Below, piece by piece: positions 51,560 through 60,756 of a stretch of DNA of 64,000 nucleotides. Source of the stretch: Oscillospiraceae bacterium (GTDB lineage Bacteria > Bacillota > Clostridia > Oscillospirales > Acutalibacteraceae); the NCBI GenBank assembly GCA_902769255.1, contig CACXOM010000001.1:124001-188000 (forward strand). Reading direction: 5' to 3'. Position numbers and translations under genes: made by a program. The notes under the pieces are model-generated. The model was not told where the DNA came from. It saw only the letters and a program-made list of their open reading frames with translations, and searched no databases. Position 1 is the stretch's first letter; the number at the start of each line of letters is the position of its first letter.

Positions 51560-52987
51560 ATGAAATTTTCAGAAATTTACCAAGAAAAACCGAGCTATAT
51601 TAAAGATTTTGAGGTCGCAACAGTATTGTGCGATTCAAGAAAAGTTGTAAAAAACTCTGTATTTTTCTGCATTTGCGGTACGGTAACAGACGGCCACAAA
51701 TTTGCAAAATCCGCTTATGATAACGGTGCTGCTGCAATTTTTTGCGAAAAAGATTTAGGGCTTGATAATCAAATTATTGTAGATGATACAAAAGCAGTTT
51801 ATTCTTTGCTTTGCGCAAACTATTTCGGCAACCCTGCTAAAAAATTAAAACTTATAGGTGTAACAGGCACTTCGGGCAAAACATCTGTTACATATATGAC
51901 AAAAAGTTTGCTTGAAAAACAGGGCAAAAAAGTGGGTCTTATAGGCACAATTCAAAACATTATTGGCGACAGCATTTTGCCGGCAAAAAACACCACTCCA
52001 GATGCTTATGAGCTTCAGTCGTTGTTTGATTTAATGGTAAAAGCAGGTTGCGAATATGTTGTAATGGAAGTTTCTTCTCATGCGCTTGACCAAAAACGAG
52101 TTTATAATCTCGATTTTGAGTGCGCAGTTTTTACAAATCTTACACAAGACCATTTAGATTATCATATTACAATGGAAAACTATTTGCAGGCTAAACTCAA
52201 ACTGTTTAAAATGGCAAAATGCGCAATTGTTAATTTAGATGATGATTATTCTAAACAGGTTATTGATTCTTGCGAGTGTCCTGTTAAAACTTTTTCAACT
52301 GAAATTAACGAGGCGGATTATGTTGCAAAAGAGATAAAATACTTGCCAAACGGTGTAAATTATGAGTTGGTTACTGATTGCAATATAGGAAGAGTTAGAA
52401 TTTCAACACCGGGTATTTTTTCGGTTTATAACAGCATGGCGGCTGGAATTGTCGGAATTTGCATAGGAATACCTTTCAACAAGGTTGTTGAGGGACTATG
52501 CGAAGTTTCAGCAGTAAAAGGCAGAGTAGAACTTGTTCCTTGCGATAAAGATTTTACCCCTGTAATCGATTATGCACACACTCCAGATGAACTTGAAAAT
52601 GTGTGCACTATGCTAAATAAAATCAAAGTAGGCAGACTTGTAACCGTTTTCGGTTGCGGCGGCGACAGAGATAAAACAAAAAGACCTATAATGGGCGAAA
52701 TTGCGGCAAGACTTTCGGATTTTGTGGTTGTAACTTCCGATAACCCGAGAAGTGAAGACCCAAATCTTATTATTGAAGATATACTTGTCGGAATGAAAGG
52801 AATTAAAACTCCTTATAAAGTTATTGAAAACAGAGCGAAAGCTATTGAATTTGCGTTGAAAAATGCCGAAAAAGATGATATAATACTTCTTGCCGGAAAA
52901 GGTCATGAAACATATCAAATTTTGGCTGATGGCACAATTCATTTTGATGAACGAGAAGTTATAGCAGATTGCTTATCAAAAATGTAA
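51560..52987 (+). CDS. murE: UDP-N-acetylmuramoyl-tripeptide synthase (meso-diaminopimelate-adding)
   Basis: Cytoplasmic amino-acid ligase of peptidoglycan synthesis, 475 residues. ATP loop GVTGTSGKTSVTYM at about residue 99-112, the carbamylated-lysine region EVSSHALDQKRV, FTNLTQDHLDYH and DYAHTPDELENV. The substrate-selecting motif reads DNPR (about residue 394), which marks meso-diaminopimelate rather than lysine addition. The next Mur ligase genes, murF and murD, are absent from this cluster. Confidence 0.96.
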   Translation: MKFSEIYQEKPSYIKDFEVATVLCDSRKVVKNSVFFCICGTVTDGHKFAKSAYDNGAAAIFCEKDLGLDNQIIVDDTKAVYSLLCANYFGNPAKKLKLIGVTGTSGKTSVTYMTKSLLEKQGKKVGLIGTIQNIIGDSILPAKNTTPDAYELQSLFDLMVKAGCEYVVMEVSSHALDQKRVYNLDFECAVFTNLTQDHLDYHITMENYLQAKLKLFKMAKCAIVNLDDDYSKQVIDSCECPVKTFSTEINEADYVAKEIKYLPNGVNYELVTDCNIGRVRISTPGIFSVYNSMAAGIVGICIGIPFNKVVEGLCEVSAVKGRVELVPCDKDFTPVIDYAHTPDELENVCTMLNKIKVGRLVTVFGCGGDRDKTKRPIMGEIAARLSDFVVVTSDNPRSEDPNLIIEDILVGMKGIKTPYKVIENRAKAIEFALKNAEKDDIILLAGKGHETYQILADGTIHFDEREVIADCLSKM

Positions 52988-53006
52988 AATATAGGAGGTT
53001 GTTAAA

Positions 53007-54020
53007 ATGATTCCTTCAATTGCGGCGCTTGTCGCTTTTGCGGTTACATTTGCATTAGGTTTTAAGTTTATTCCGTTTTTAAAAAAATTGCATTTTGGGC
53101 AAACTATTCTTGAAATTGGTCCAAAATGGCATAAAGATAAACAGGGCACACCTATTATGGGCGGTATTATGTTCATTATAGGTACGCTGGTTTCCGTTGT
53201 CGTAGCTTTTGTTTTAGCAAAAGTGGTATCAAATAATGCTGAATATGTTAGCGTATTTCATACTTCTAACGAAACAATTAGGTTTTTAGCAGGCATAGTT
53301 ATGGCTTTGTTTATGTCTGCAATTGGTTTTATGGACGATTACATTAAAGCGGTTAAAAAGCAGAATTTAGGCTTAAAAGCTCGTCAAAAAACTGTTTTGC
53401 AGGCGCTTGTTGCAGCTTGTTATTTATTAACGCTTTATTTAACAGGACTTGAAACAACTTATATTCCGTTTGTTGGACTTGTTAACATAGTTTCGGGCGT
53501 TGGTATTATTTTTTGGCCAATAGCATTTGTTTTTATTTACGGCTTTACAAATGCTGTAAATCTTACAGACGGTGTTGACGGTTTGGCTTCAAGCGTAACC
53601 GTTGTTGTATCACTCTTCTTTATGATAGCTTCAAGCTTATGCTTTAGATTTGAGGCAACTGTAGTTGCTGCAGCGCTTTGTGGCGCTTTAATAGGATTCT
53701 TGGTTTGGAATTTACACCCTGCAAAAGTGTTTATGGGCGATACAGGCTCAATGTTTTTGGGCGGTATGGTTGTAGCAATGTCATTTTTCATTAACCGACC
53801 TATTATTCTTATTTTAGCAGGTATACTTTATTTATTAGAGGCATTGTCTGTTGTTATTCAAGTAACATATTTTAAACTAACTCACGGTAAAAGATTATTC
53901 AAAATGAGTCCTATTCATCATCATTTTGAACTTTGCGGTTGGAAAGAAAATAAAATCGTTATTGCATTTTCTTTTGTAACTCTGATTGGTTGTATATTGG
54001 CATTTTTAATTATTAAGTAA
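53007..54020 (+). CDS. mraY: Phospho-N-acetylmuramoyl-pentapeptide transferase
   Basis: Makes lipid I at the inner membrane face. 337 residues with ten predicted helices. Catalytic blocks: GTPIMGGIMF, GFMDDYIKAVKKQNLGL (DD metal site), NAVNLTDGVDGLASS, FMGDTGSMFLGG and the C-terminal MSPIHHHFELCGWKE. All conserved aspartates and the HHH are present. Ribosome binding site AGGAGG. Confidence 0.97.
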   Translation: MIPSIAALVAFAVTFALGFKFIPFLKKLHFGQTILEIGPKWHKDKQGTPIMGGIMFIIGTLVSVVVAFVLAKVVSNNAEYVSVFHTSNETIRFLAGIVMALFMSAIGFMDDYIKAVKKQNLGLKARQKTVLQALVAACYLLTLYLTGLETTYIPFVGLVNIVSGVGIIFWPIAFVFIYGFTNAVNLTDGVDGLASSVTVVVSLFFMIASSLCFRFEATVVAAALCGALIGFLVWNLHPAKVFMGDTGSMFLGGMVVAMSFFINRPIILILAGILYLLEALSVVIQVTYFKLTHGKRLFKMSPIHHHFELCGWKENKIVIAFSFVTLIGCILAFLIIK

Positions 54021-54041
54021 AACTTGAAAGGGGAAAAAGTT

Positions 54042-55199
54042 TTGGCTGAAAAAAGCGAAAAGAGGGTAAATAAAAAAACTTCATTTCGGTCTTATTTTAA
54101 AAAGACAGGGAAATTTGATTTAACATTTTTCTTTTTAGTAGCAGGGCTTACGGTAGTAGGTCTTATTATGCTTTTTTCGGCTTCTGCGCCATATGCCGCA
54201 AGCAATAGGGGCAGTAGTTATTATTTTATATTAAGACAGTTAGGTTTTGCAGTATTTGGTTTTGTTTTGATGATGGTAGTTTCAAGAATTGACTATCACA
54301 TTTGGCAAAAATTTCTCGGTGTAATAGTTTTTGTAACATTAGTAATGTTGGTAGGCGTGCTTTTTACACCGGCGCAAAAAGGGCAGTTTCACCGCTGGCT
54401 TGATTTAGGATTTATTCAATTTCAGCCGTCTGAAATAGGTAAATTTGCATTAATTCTTTTGTTATCATTTCTAATTGCAAAAAATCAAAAGAGAATGACT
54501 AATTTTAAATATCAAATATTTCTTTTGTTTATAATTGGTGTATTTTGCGGTCTTGTTTTAGCCGAAAATCACCTTTCAGCTACGATTTTGCTTTTTACAA
54601 TTGGATTTGTTTTAATGTTTGTCGGCGGTATGAGCATGAAACTTGTCGGCGGTATGGCGATTCTTGGCGCCTCCGGCTTTGTTCTTGCAATTATAACTGG
54701 GTTAATAAGCTATGCAAGCGACAGAATAAAATATTGGCAAGACCCTTGGCTTGACACAAGAGGAAAAGGTTTTCAAACAATTCAATCTCTGCTTGCAATA
54801 GGCTCAGGCGGACTTATGGGCAGGGGAATAGGACAATCAAATCAAAAATATCTTTGGTTGCCTGAACCTCAAAACGACTTTATTTTTTCGGTTGTTTGCG
54901 AAGAATTAGGCTTTATAGGTGCTGCTTTAATTATAATCGGATTTGGTCTTTTAGTTTGGCGTGGTTTTGTAATTGCGCTAAAAGCACCTGATAAATTCGG
55001 AATGCTTTTATCAATCGGTCTTGTATTCCAAGTAGGCTTGCAAGCGGTGCTTAACATTTTAGTTGTAACTAACACAATTCCAAACACAGGTATCAGTTTG
55101 CCGTTTTTCAGTTACGGCGGAACTTCGCTTGTAATGTTACTTGTTCAAATGGGAATTGTTTTAAATATTTCACGAAGTTCAAAAGTAGAAAAAGTTTAG
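54042..55199 (+). CDS. ftsW: Peptidoglycan glycosyltransferase FtsW
   Basis: SEDS-family polymerase of the septum, 385 residues with about ten helices. RWLDLGFIQFQPSEIGKF (with the catalytic-region Asp of LDLG in context), VVCEELGFIGA, and NTGISLPFFSYGGTSL are the SEDS signatures. I start at TTG 54042, 8 bases after AAAGGGG; a TTG six codons upstream overlaps that site. In many bacteria murD lies between mraY and ftsW, but only 21 bases separate them here. Confidence 0.95.
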   Translation: MAEKSEKRVNKKTSFRSYFKKTGKFDLTFFFLVAGLTVVGLIMLFSASAPYAASNRGSSYYFILRQLGFAVFGFVLMMVVSRIDYHIWQKFLGVIVFVTLVMLVGVLFTPAQKGQFHRWLDLGFIQFQPSEIGKFALILLLSFLIAKNQKRMTNFKYQIFLLFIIGVFCGLVLAENHLSATILLFTIGFVLMFVGGMSMKLVGGMAILGASGFVLAIITGLISYASDRIKYWQDPWLDTRGKGFQTIQSLLAIGSGGLMGRGIGQSNQKYLWLPEPQNDFIFSVVCEELGFIGAALIIIGFGLLVWRGFVIALKAPDKFGMLLSIGLVFQVGLQAVLNILVVTNTIPNTGISLPFFSYGGTSLVMLLVQMGIVLNISRSSKVEKV

Positions 55200-55209
55200 G
55201 GGGATTTTT

Positions 55210-56334
55210 ATGAATATAGTTTTTGTTGCAGGCGGAACAGGCGGTCATATTAATCCCGCATTGGCAGTTGCAGGAACATTAAAAGAAAAATATCCGAATG
55301 TAAATTTAAGTTTTATAGGTAACAGAACGGGTATGGAAGCAACTTTAGTTCCAAAAGCAGGTTATGATTTTTACCCGATTGATGTTGCCGGTTTTCAGCG
55401 AAAAATTACATTAAACAATATTAAAAGAAATGCAATTGCTCTTTACAGAGTATTTAAATCTACCTCTCAGGCAGGTAAAATTTTAGAAAAATTAAAGCCC
55501 GATGTTGTTGTTGGAACAGGCGGTTATACTTGCGGTCCCGTTCTTAGAAAAGCTTCTAAAATGGGCATTAAAACTGCAACTCACGAGCAAAACGCTTTTC
55601 CGGGAATTACCACTAAAACTCTTTGTAAATATGTTGATGAAGTTATGGTGGCAATGCCCGAGGCAATTAAAAGATTACCGAATAATCGTAAATATACCGT
55701 TACAGGCAACCCTGTAAGACCATCTATTTTAAGCACAACAAAACAAGAGGCGAGAGAAAAACTCGGCCTTGATAACAGACCTATGATTTTATCGCTTGGC
55801 GGTTCGTTAGGCGCAAGAGCTGTAAACGAGGCGGTAGCCGAAGTATTGGGCTGGCACGCTAACACAAAAAAATATTATCATTTTCACGCTATTGGAAAAT
55901 ACGGTATGAGTTGGATGCCCGACTTAATCCGCTCAAAAGGCGTTGATTATGAAAATTTAGATAATTTAAGAATTACAGAATACATATATGATATGGATTT
56001 GTGTATGTCGGCGGCTGATTTGGTAATCAACCGAGCAGGTGCGTCAACAATCAGCGAATTGCAGGTTAAAGGAATGCCGTCAATACTTATTCCTTCACCG
56101 AATGTTGCTGAAAATCATCAGTTTTACAATGCGAAAACCTTGTCAGATAATGATGCGGCAATTTTGATAGAAGAAAAAGATTTAACAGGTGAAAAGTTAA
56201 TCCAAGCGGTTAAATCATTAATTGACAACAAAGAAAAATTACAAAAAATGAGCGAAAACGCTAAAAAAACCGCTGTTTTTGATGCAAATGAGCGAATTTG
56301 CGAAGTAATTTTAAATTTAGTAAATAAGAAATAA
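55210..56334 (+). CDS. murG: Undecaprenyl-diphospho-muramoylpentapeptide N-acetylglucosaminyltransferase
   Basis: Converts lipid I to lipid II. 374 residues, GT-B fold, family GT28. FVAGGTGGHINPALAVA at residues 4-20 binds the lipid acceptor, VGTGGYTCGP, THEQNAFPGITTK, LGGSLGARAVNEAV and NRAGASTISELQVKGMPSIL-type donor motif (shown in part). Ribosome binding site AGGGGG. Confidence 0.96.
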   Translation: MNIVFVAGGTGGHINPALAVAGTLKEKYPNVNLSFIGNRTGMEATLVPKAGYDFYPIDVAGFQRKITLNNIKRNAIALYRVFKSTSQAGKILEKLKPDVVVGTGGYTCGPVLRKASKMGIKTATHEQNAFPGITTKTLCKYVDEVMVAMPEAIKRLPNNRKYTVTGNPVRPSILSTTKQEAREKLGLDNRPMILSLGGSLGARAVNEAVAEVLGWHANTKKYYHFHAIGKYGMSWMPDLIRSKGVDYENLDNLRITEYIYDMDLCMSAADLVINRAGASTISELQVKGMPSILIPSPNVAENHQFYNAKTLSDNDAAILIEEKDLTGEKLIQAVKSLIDNKEKLQKMSENAKKTAVFDANERICEVILNLVNKK

Positions 56335-56346
56335 TAACAAAATTGC

Positions 56347-56394
56347 CCTTTTAGTCATAAAATAAAATGCGTTTGAATTTTTATGATTAGAGGG
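56347..56394 (+). promoter_or_regulatory. Long hairpin covering the murA ribosome binding site
   Basis: 16 consecutive pairs (56347-56362 with 56379-56394, including four G-U pairs) around a 16-base loop. The right arm contains AGAGGG, the murA Shine-Dalgarno, so the folded RNA would hide it. The left arm includes CCTTTTAGTCATAAAA. Confidence 0.55.
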
Positions 56395-56401
56395 TGTTTT
56401 G

Positions 56402-57658
56402 TTGGAAAAACTTGTTATTAACGGCAGAAAGCAACTTTGCGGAGAAGTAAAAATCCACGGCGCAAAAAACGCCGCTTTACCTATTTTGTGCGCTTGTGTT
56501 TTGTGCGATGAAAAGGTTGTTTTAAAAAATTGTCCGAAACTTTCTGATATTGATAATACAATTGAAATATTAGAATATCTCGGCTGTAAAGTGACAAGAG
56601 AAGAAGATAGGGTTGAAATTTTAAATTCAGGTTATCTTAAAGACAATATTCCTAAAAATTTAATGAGCAAAATGCGCTCTTCAATAGTATTTTTAGGGGC
56701 TTTAACCGCAAAATTAGGTAGGGCAAATTTATTTTTACCGGGTGGGTGTGAATTAGGTCCGAGACCTGTTGATATTCACATTAAAAGTTTTGAAAAACTG
56801 AACGTCTGCATTGTCGAGCAAAGAGGAAAAATTGCTTGCAGCACCGACAAAATAAAAGGCGCTTCTATAAATTTGCCATTTCCAAGCGTTGGCGCAACCG
56901 AAAATATTATGTTGCTTACAGCACTTAGCGACACAAAAACTTTAATACATAATGCGGCAAGAGAGCCTGAAATAATCGAATTGCAAAACTTTTTAAACAA
57001 ATGCGGAGCAGATATTTCAGGAGCAGGCGGAAATTGCATTGTAATTAACGGCGTTAAAAAACTTCACGGTTGTTATCACAGCATTTTGCCTGATAGAATA
57101 GAAGCGTCAACTTATATGTCTTTTGCAGCTGCTACGGGTAGCACAATCAGCATTAAGAATATTTGTAACGAACATATTGAGCCGGTTGTTTTTGCTTTTC
57201 GTGAAGCAGGTTGCGAAATGAATTTTGTAAAAAACGAACTTAAAATTTCTTCGCCGAAAAAGCTAAACAGAATTGCGCATATAAAAACGCTTGTTTACCC
57301 GGGTTTTCCTACTGATTCGGGTATGCCGATAATAGCAATGAGCGCAATTGCAAACGGCACTACTATTTTTGAAGAAACCATTTTTCAAAACAGATATAAT
57401 GCAATAGGGGCGCTTAATAAAATGGGCGCAAATATTAAAATATATGACAGAATTGCTGTAGTTGAAGGTGTAGAAAATCTTTACGGTGCAGATGTTGAGG
57501 CTACCGATTTGCGTGGCGGTGCTGCACTTGTGTGTGCAGGGCTTATGGCATACGGAACTACAAATATAACACAGTTGCACCACATTGACAGAGGTTATGA
57601 AAATATTGAATATAATCTAAGTTTGCTCGGAGCAGACATAAAACGGGAGAAAGAGTAA
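56402..57658 (+). CDS. murA: UDP-N-acetylglucosamine 1-carboxyvinyltransferase
   Basis: First committed step of peptidoglycan synthesis, 418 residues. MEKLVINGRKQLCGEVKIHG, GAKNAALPILCA at the start, the fosfomycin-reactive Cys116 in LPGGCELGPRPVDIH, and late blocks YPGFPTDSGMP and TDLRGGAALVCAGL. I start at the TTG 56402 (5 bases after the GAGGGTG site) over a TTG one codon earlier. Its ribosome binding site is inside a predicted hairpin. It overlaps ftsQ by one base. Confidence 0.96.
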   Translation: MEKLVINGRKQLCGEVKIHGAKNAALPILCACVLCDEKVVLKNCPKLSDIDNTIEILEYLGCKVTREEDRVEILNSGYLKDNIPKNLMSKMRSSIVFLGALTAKLGRANLFLPGGCELGPRPVDIHIKSFEKLNVCIVEQRGKIACSTDKIKGASINLPFPSVGATENIMLLTALSDTKTLIHNAAREPEIIELQNFLNKCGADISGAGGNCIVINGVKKLHGCYHSILPDRIEASTYMSFAAATGSTISIKNICNEHIEPVVFAFREAGCEMNFVKNELKISSPKKLNRIAHIKTLVYPGFPTDSGMPIIAMSAIANGTTIFEETIFQNRYNAIGALNKMGANIKIYDRIAVVEGVENLYGADVEATDLRGGAALVCAGLMAYGTTNITQLHHIDRGYENIEYNLSLLGADIKREKE

Positions 57659-58572
57659 TGAAAGAGAAAAGGAATAGAAAAATTGAGTTTAAGAAGAAAA
57701 AAACTTCCAATTCGCCAGAAAAAAGAAAAACAAGAGAAATAAATAAAAAAGACTTTAAAACTGAGGAAAAAAAGCCTAAAAAATACATTTCTCAAAAACG
57801 CCGTAAAGCAAGAATGCGAATTTTTTTAATATTCTCTTTAATTGTTGTTTTAGGCACAACTTTAACAATTTTGTCGATAACGGTGTTTTTCCCTATAAAA
57901 AATATTAATATTGTTAATAATAAAAGATATTCTGATAAGCAGATTTCATCTGCAATAGGTGTTGTAAAAGGCGATAACTTATTGCTTGCAAGCGAAAGCA
58001 GGGCAACCTCCGCAGTAAAAGAAACAATGCCTTTTATAAAAAATATTGAATTTAATAAAAAATTACCTTTTACATTGGAAGTTAAAGTAAACGAATATAA
58101 AGTATTTTCTCAAATAAAATATAAAGGCAATTACATAGTCGTAGGCGATGATGGACTTATTTTAGATGTTAGCGATAAATTTACAAAAAACGCTACTGAA
58201 ATAAGAGGTGTTACACCTAAAACCGAAGAAATCGGCGAGAAAATTTCATTTAAAGAAGACGAAAAGGAGACAATTCTTCAAAAAACAAATAAGATTATAA
58301 GTGCTTTTTTAGAAAAAGATATCGGTAAAATAACGCTTATAAATTATGAAAATATGCACGATATAAGAGTAACTTATAGCAACAGAATAGTTATGCTTTT
58401 GGGTTCTGATTCGTATCTTGAGCAAAAATTAACCCACGCAAAAGCGGTTTTAACTTCAAGAAATAACAGCGCCGAAACAGGTACTTTAAATTTAAGCAGA
58501 ATACCAGGAAGCAAAAACGAGGCAAGTTTTATTCCGAGAGAACTTGAAAAAGGCGAAAAAGCAGGAAAATAA
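57658..58572 (+). CDS. ftsQ: Cell division protein FtsQ/DivIB
   Basis: 304-residue bitopic protein: very basic N-terminal 50 residues, one membrane helix (IFLIFSLIVVLGTTLTILSIT), then an external POTRA domain (IKNINIVNNKRYSDKQISSAIGVVKGDNLL in two parts) and a beta domain. Named from topology and position between murA and ftsZ. It recruits the FtsL/DivIC and PBP components to the septum. Confidence 0.88.
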   Translation: MKEKRNRKIEFKKKKTSNSPEKRKTREINKKDFKTEEKKPKKYISQKRRKARMRIFLIFSLIVVLGTTLTILSITVFFPIKNINIVNNKRYSDKQISSAIGVVKGDNLLLASESRATSAVKETMPFIKNIEFNKKLPFTLEVKVNEYKVFSQIKYKGNYIVVGDDGLILDVSDKFTKNATEIRGVTPKTEEIGEKISFKEDEKETILQKTNKIISAFLEKDIGKITLINYENMHDIRVTYSNRIVMLLGSDSYLEQKLTHAKAVLTSRNNSAETGTLNLSRIPGSKNEASFIPRELEKGEKAGK

Positions 58573-58608
58573 AAATTAAAATATTTTTTTAAAATATAAA
58601 AATAAAGG

Positions 58609-58637
58609 TTGAAATTATTTGTAGTTTATGTTAAAAT
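58609..58637 (+). promoter_or_regulatory. Promoter of ftsZ
   Basis: TTGAAA (58609-58614), 17 bases, TAAAAT (58632-58637), giving ftsZ expression independent of the upstream cluster. Confidence 0.78.
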
Positions 58638-58691
58638 ATAACAAATAATGTGTATAAACAGGATTTTTACATATTTGGAGGATAAAAAATT

Positions 58692-59744
58692 ATGAGTATT
58701 GAAGTTACCAATGAAATTAACGAAGTTGTTAAAATTAAAGTAGTTGGCGTTGGCGGTGGCGGCGGAAACGCTATCGACCGTATGGTTGACGCCGGCGTTA
58801 ACGGCGCTGAGTTTGTTGCTATCAACTCTGATAAACAGGCGCTTATGAAATCTAAAGCCGATGAAAAAATTCAAATCGGTGAAAAATTAACTCATGGTCA
58901 AGGCGCAGGCGCAAAACCTGAAATCGGTCAGGGCGCAGCTGAAGAGTCTAAAGACGATATTATCGCTGCTTTAAAAGGTACCGATATGGTATTTGTTACT
59001 GCAGGTATGGGTGGCGGAACAGGAACAGGTGCTGCTCCTATCGTTGCTCAACTCGCTAAAGATATGGGTATTTTAACCGTTGGCGTTGTTACAAAACCTT
59101 TCTCTTTTGAAGGTAAACGCCGTATGGAACAAGCTGAAAGAGGTATTGCTGATTTAGCAGGTCATGTTGACTCGCTTATCGTAATTCCTAACGAAAGATT
59201 AAAATTAATTTCAGAACAGAAAATTACTTTCTTAAACGCATTCCAAATTGCTGATGATGTTCTTCGTTTAGGTGTTCAAAACATTTCTGAACTCATTAAA
59301 ATGCCTGCAACAGTTAACCTTGACTTTGCTGATGTATCTTCGGTTATGAGAGATTCTGGTTACGCTCATATGGGCGTTGGCTCTGCATCAGGTAGAGATA
59401 AGGCTGAGGCTGCTGCTCACGAAGCAATTACAAGTCCGCTTATCGAAACATCTATGCAAGGCGCTAAAGGTCTTATTGTCTGCGTTAACGCTTCACCTGA
59501 CATTGGTCTTGACGAAGTTTCAGATGCTTCTACAATCATTCAAGAAGCTGCTCACCCAGATGCAAATATTATTTGGGGTATTATGTTTGATGATAAACTT
59601 GAAGATACAATTAAAATCACAGTTGTTGCTACAGGCGCTTCTGAAATGCCTAAACAACCGTCAAACGACACATCATTTAATGTTGATGCAGGTAATGACG
59701 ATGATGATTTTTATGATGATGTTTCTTCAATATTCAATAAATAA
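58692..59744 (+). CDS. ftsZ: Cell division protein FtsZ
   Basis: Tubulin-like GTPase forming the Z ring, 350 residues. [13 protein letters not shown] near residue 18, the tubulin signature [10 protein letters not shown] near residue 105, and [15 protein letters not shown] [20 protein letters not shown] with NLDFADV. The C-terminal linker is short and acidic and ends with [15 protein letters not shown], lacking an obvious canonical C-terminal partner-binding peptide. ftsA is absent immediately upstream, as is common in Clostridia. Confidence 0.98.
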   Translation: MSIEVTNEINEVVKIKVVGVGGGGGNAIDRMVDAGVNGAEFVAINSDKQALMKSKADEKIQIGEKLTHGQGAGAKPEIGQGAAEESKDDIIAALKGTDMVFVTAGMGGGTGTGAAPIVAQLAKDMGILTVGVVTKPFSFEGKRRMEQAERGIADLAGHVDSLIVIPNERLKLISEQKITFLNAFQIADDVLRLGVQNISELIKMPATVNLDFADVSSVMRDSGYAHMGVGSASGRDKAEAAAHEAITSPLIETSMQGAKGLIVCVNASPDIGLDEVSDASTIIQEAAHPDANIIWGIMFDDKLEDTIKITVVATGASEMPKQPSNDTSFNVDAGNDDDDFYDDVSSIFNK

Positions 59745-59760
59745 TCATTAAATTAATTTT

Positions 59761-59794
59761 AATTAAATCCGACAAATCTTTGTCGGATTTAATT
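59761..59794. terminator. 34-base inverted repeat after ftsZ
   Basis: Perfect 16-bp arms (59761-59776 and 59779-59794; core AAATCCGACAAA/TTTGTCGGATTT) with a 2-base loop. Not followed by a T-run; still the likely 3' end signal for ftsZ. Confidence 0.7.
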
Positions 59795-59820
59795 GTTGTA
59801 TATAGGTTTTTGGTGAAATT

Positions 59821-60756
59821 ATGGATTGGACAGAGATTTTTGTAAAAGTTAATATTAACGATATGGATAAGGCTTGCGATATTTGCACAATGACTGTGCC
59901 TTACGGGTTTTATATCGAGGATTATTCTAATTTGGAAAATGAGGCTCAAGAAATCGCTCATATTGATTTGATTGATAAAGAATTAATTGCAAAACCGCGT
60001 GATAAAGCGATTATTCATATTTATATTGATAATGAAAATAACCCTAATGATGCTGTTGATTTTATTAAATATCAGTTTGAGGCGCAAAATATCGAATGTG
60101 AGATTGATACAGGCAATATCTCTCAAGAAGATTGGGCTAATAATTGGAAAAAGTATTTTAAACCTACTGAAATAGGCGAAAAATTGCTTATTTTGCCGGA
60201 ATGGGAGTCTAAACCGCAAACAGACAGAAAAATACTTAAAATCGACCCCGGTGCCGCTTTTGGTACAGGAACTCATTCGACCACAAAACTTTGTCTTACC
60301 GCTATTGAAAAATATGTTAAAACTGGTGACAAAATTTTAGATATAGGTACAGGTTCGGGCATTTTGTCAATCGCTTCGCTTTTAGTAGGCGCAAAAGAAT
60401 CGCTTGGCGTTGATATTGATAAATTAGCGGTAAAAACTGCAATAGAAAACGGCAGAAAAAATGGTTTTTGGGAGCCTGAATATAAAATTTTATGCGGTGA
60501 TTTGGCTGAAAAAGTAACAGGTAAATTTGATGTTTGCATTGCTAATATTGTTGCCGATGTAATTATTCGATTATGTGAAAATATTTCTGATTTTATTAAG
60601 CCAAATGGTTTGTTTATCACTTCGGGAATAATTGACAGCAGAGTTGATGAAGTTTTAAGCGTTTTAAAATCTGCTGATTTTGAAATAATTGAAACCTATA
60701 ACGAAAAAGGCTGGTATTGTATAGTTTCTAAATATAACGGAGGAAATTTATGCTGA
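59821..60756 (+). CDS. prmA: Ribosomal protein L11 methyltransferase
   Basis: SAM-dependent trimethylation of L11 in the cytoplasm. 311 residues. N-terminal substrate-recognition domain starting MDWTEIFVKV, then WKKYFKP, the diagnostic DPGAAFGTGTHSTTKLC, SAM loop ILDIGTGSGILSIAS and NIVADVI (NxxA-type motif). Ribosome binding site GGTGAA. Its stop overlaps the start of prfB. Confidence 0.95.
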   Translation: MDWTEIFVKVNINDMDKACDICTMTVPYGFYIEDYSNLENEAQEIAHIDLIDKELIAKPRDKAIIHIYIDNENNPNDAVDFIKYQFEAQNIECEIDTGNISQEDWANNWKKYFKPTEIGEKLLILPEWESKPQTDRKILKIDPGAAFGTGTHSTTKLCLTAIEKYVKTGDKILDIGTGSGILSIASLLVGAKESLGVDIDKLAVKTAIENGRKNGFWEPEYKILCGDLAEKVTGKFDVCIANIVADVIIRLCENISDFIKPNGLFITSGIIDSRVDEVLSVLKSADFEIIETYNEKGWYCIVSKYNGGNLC

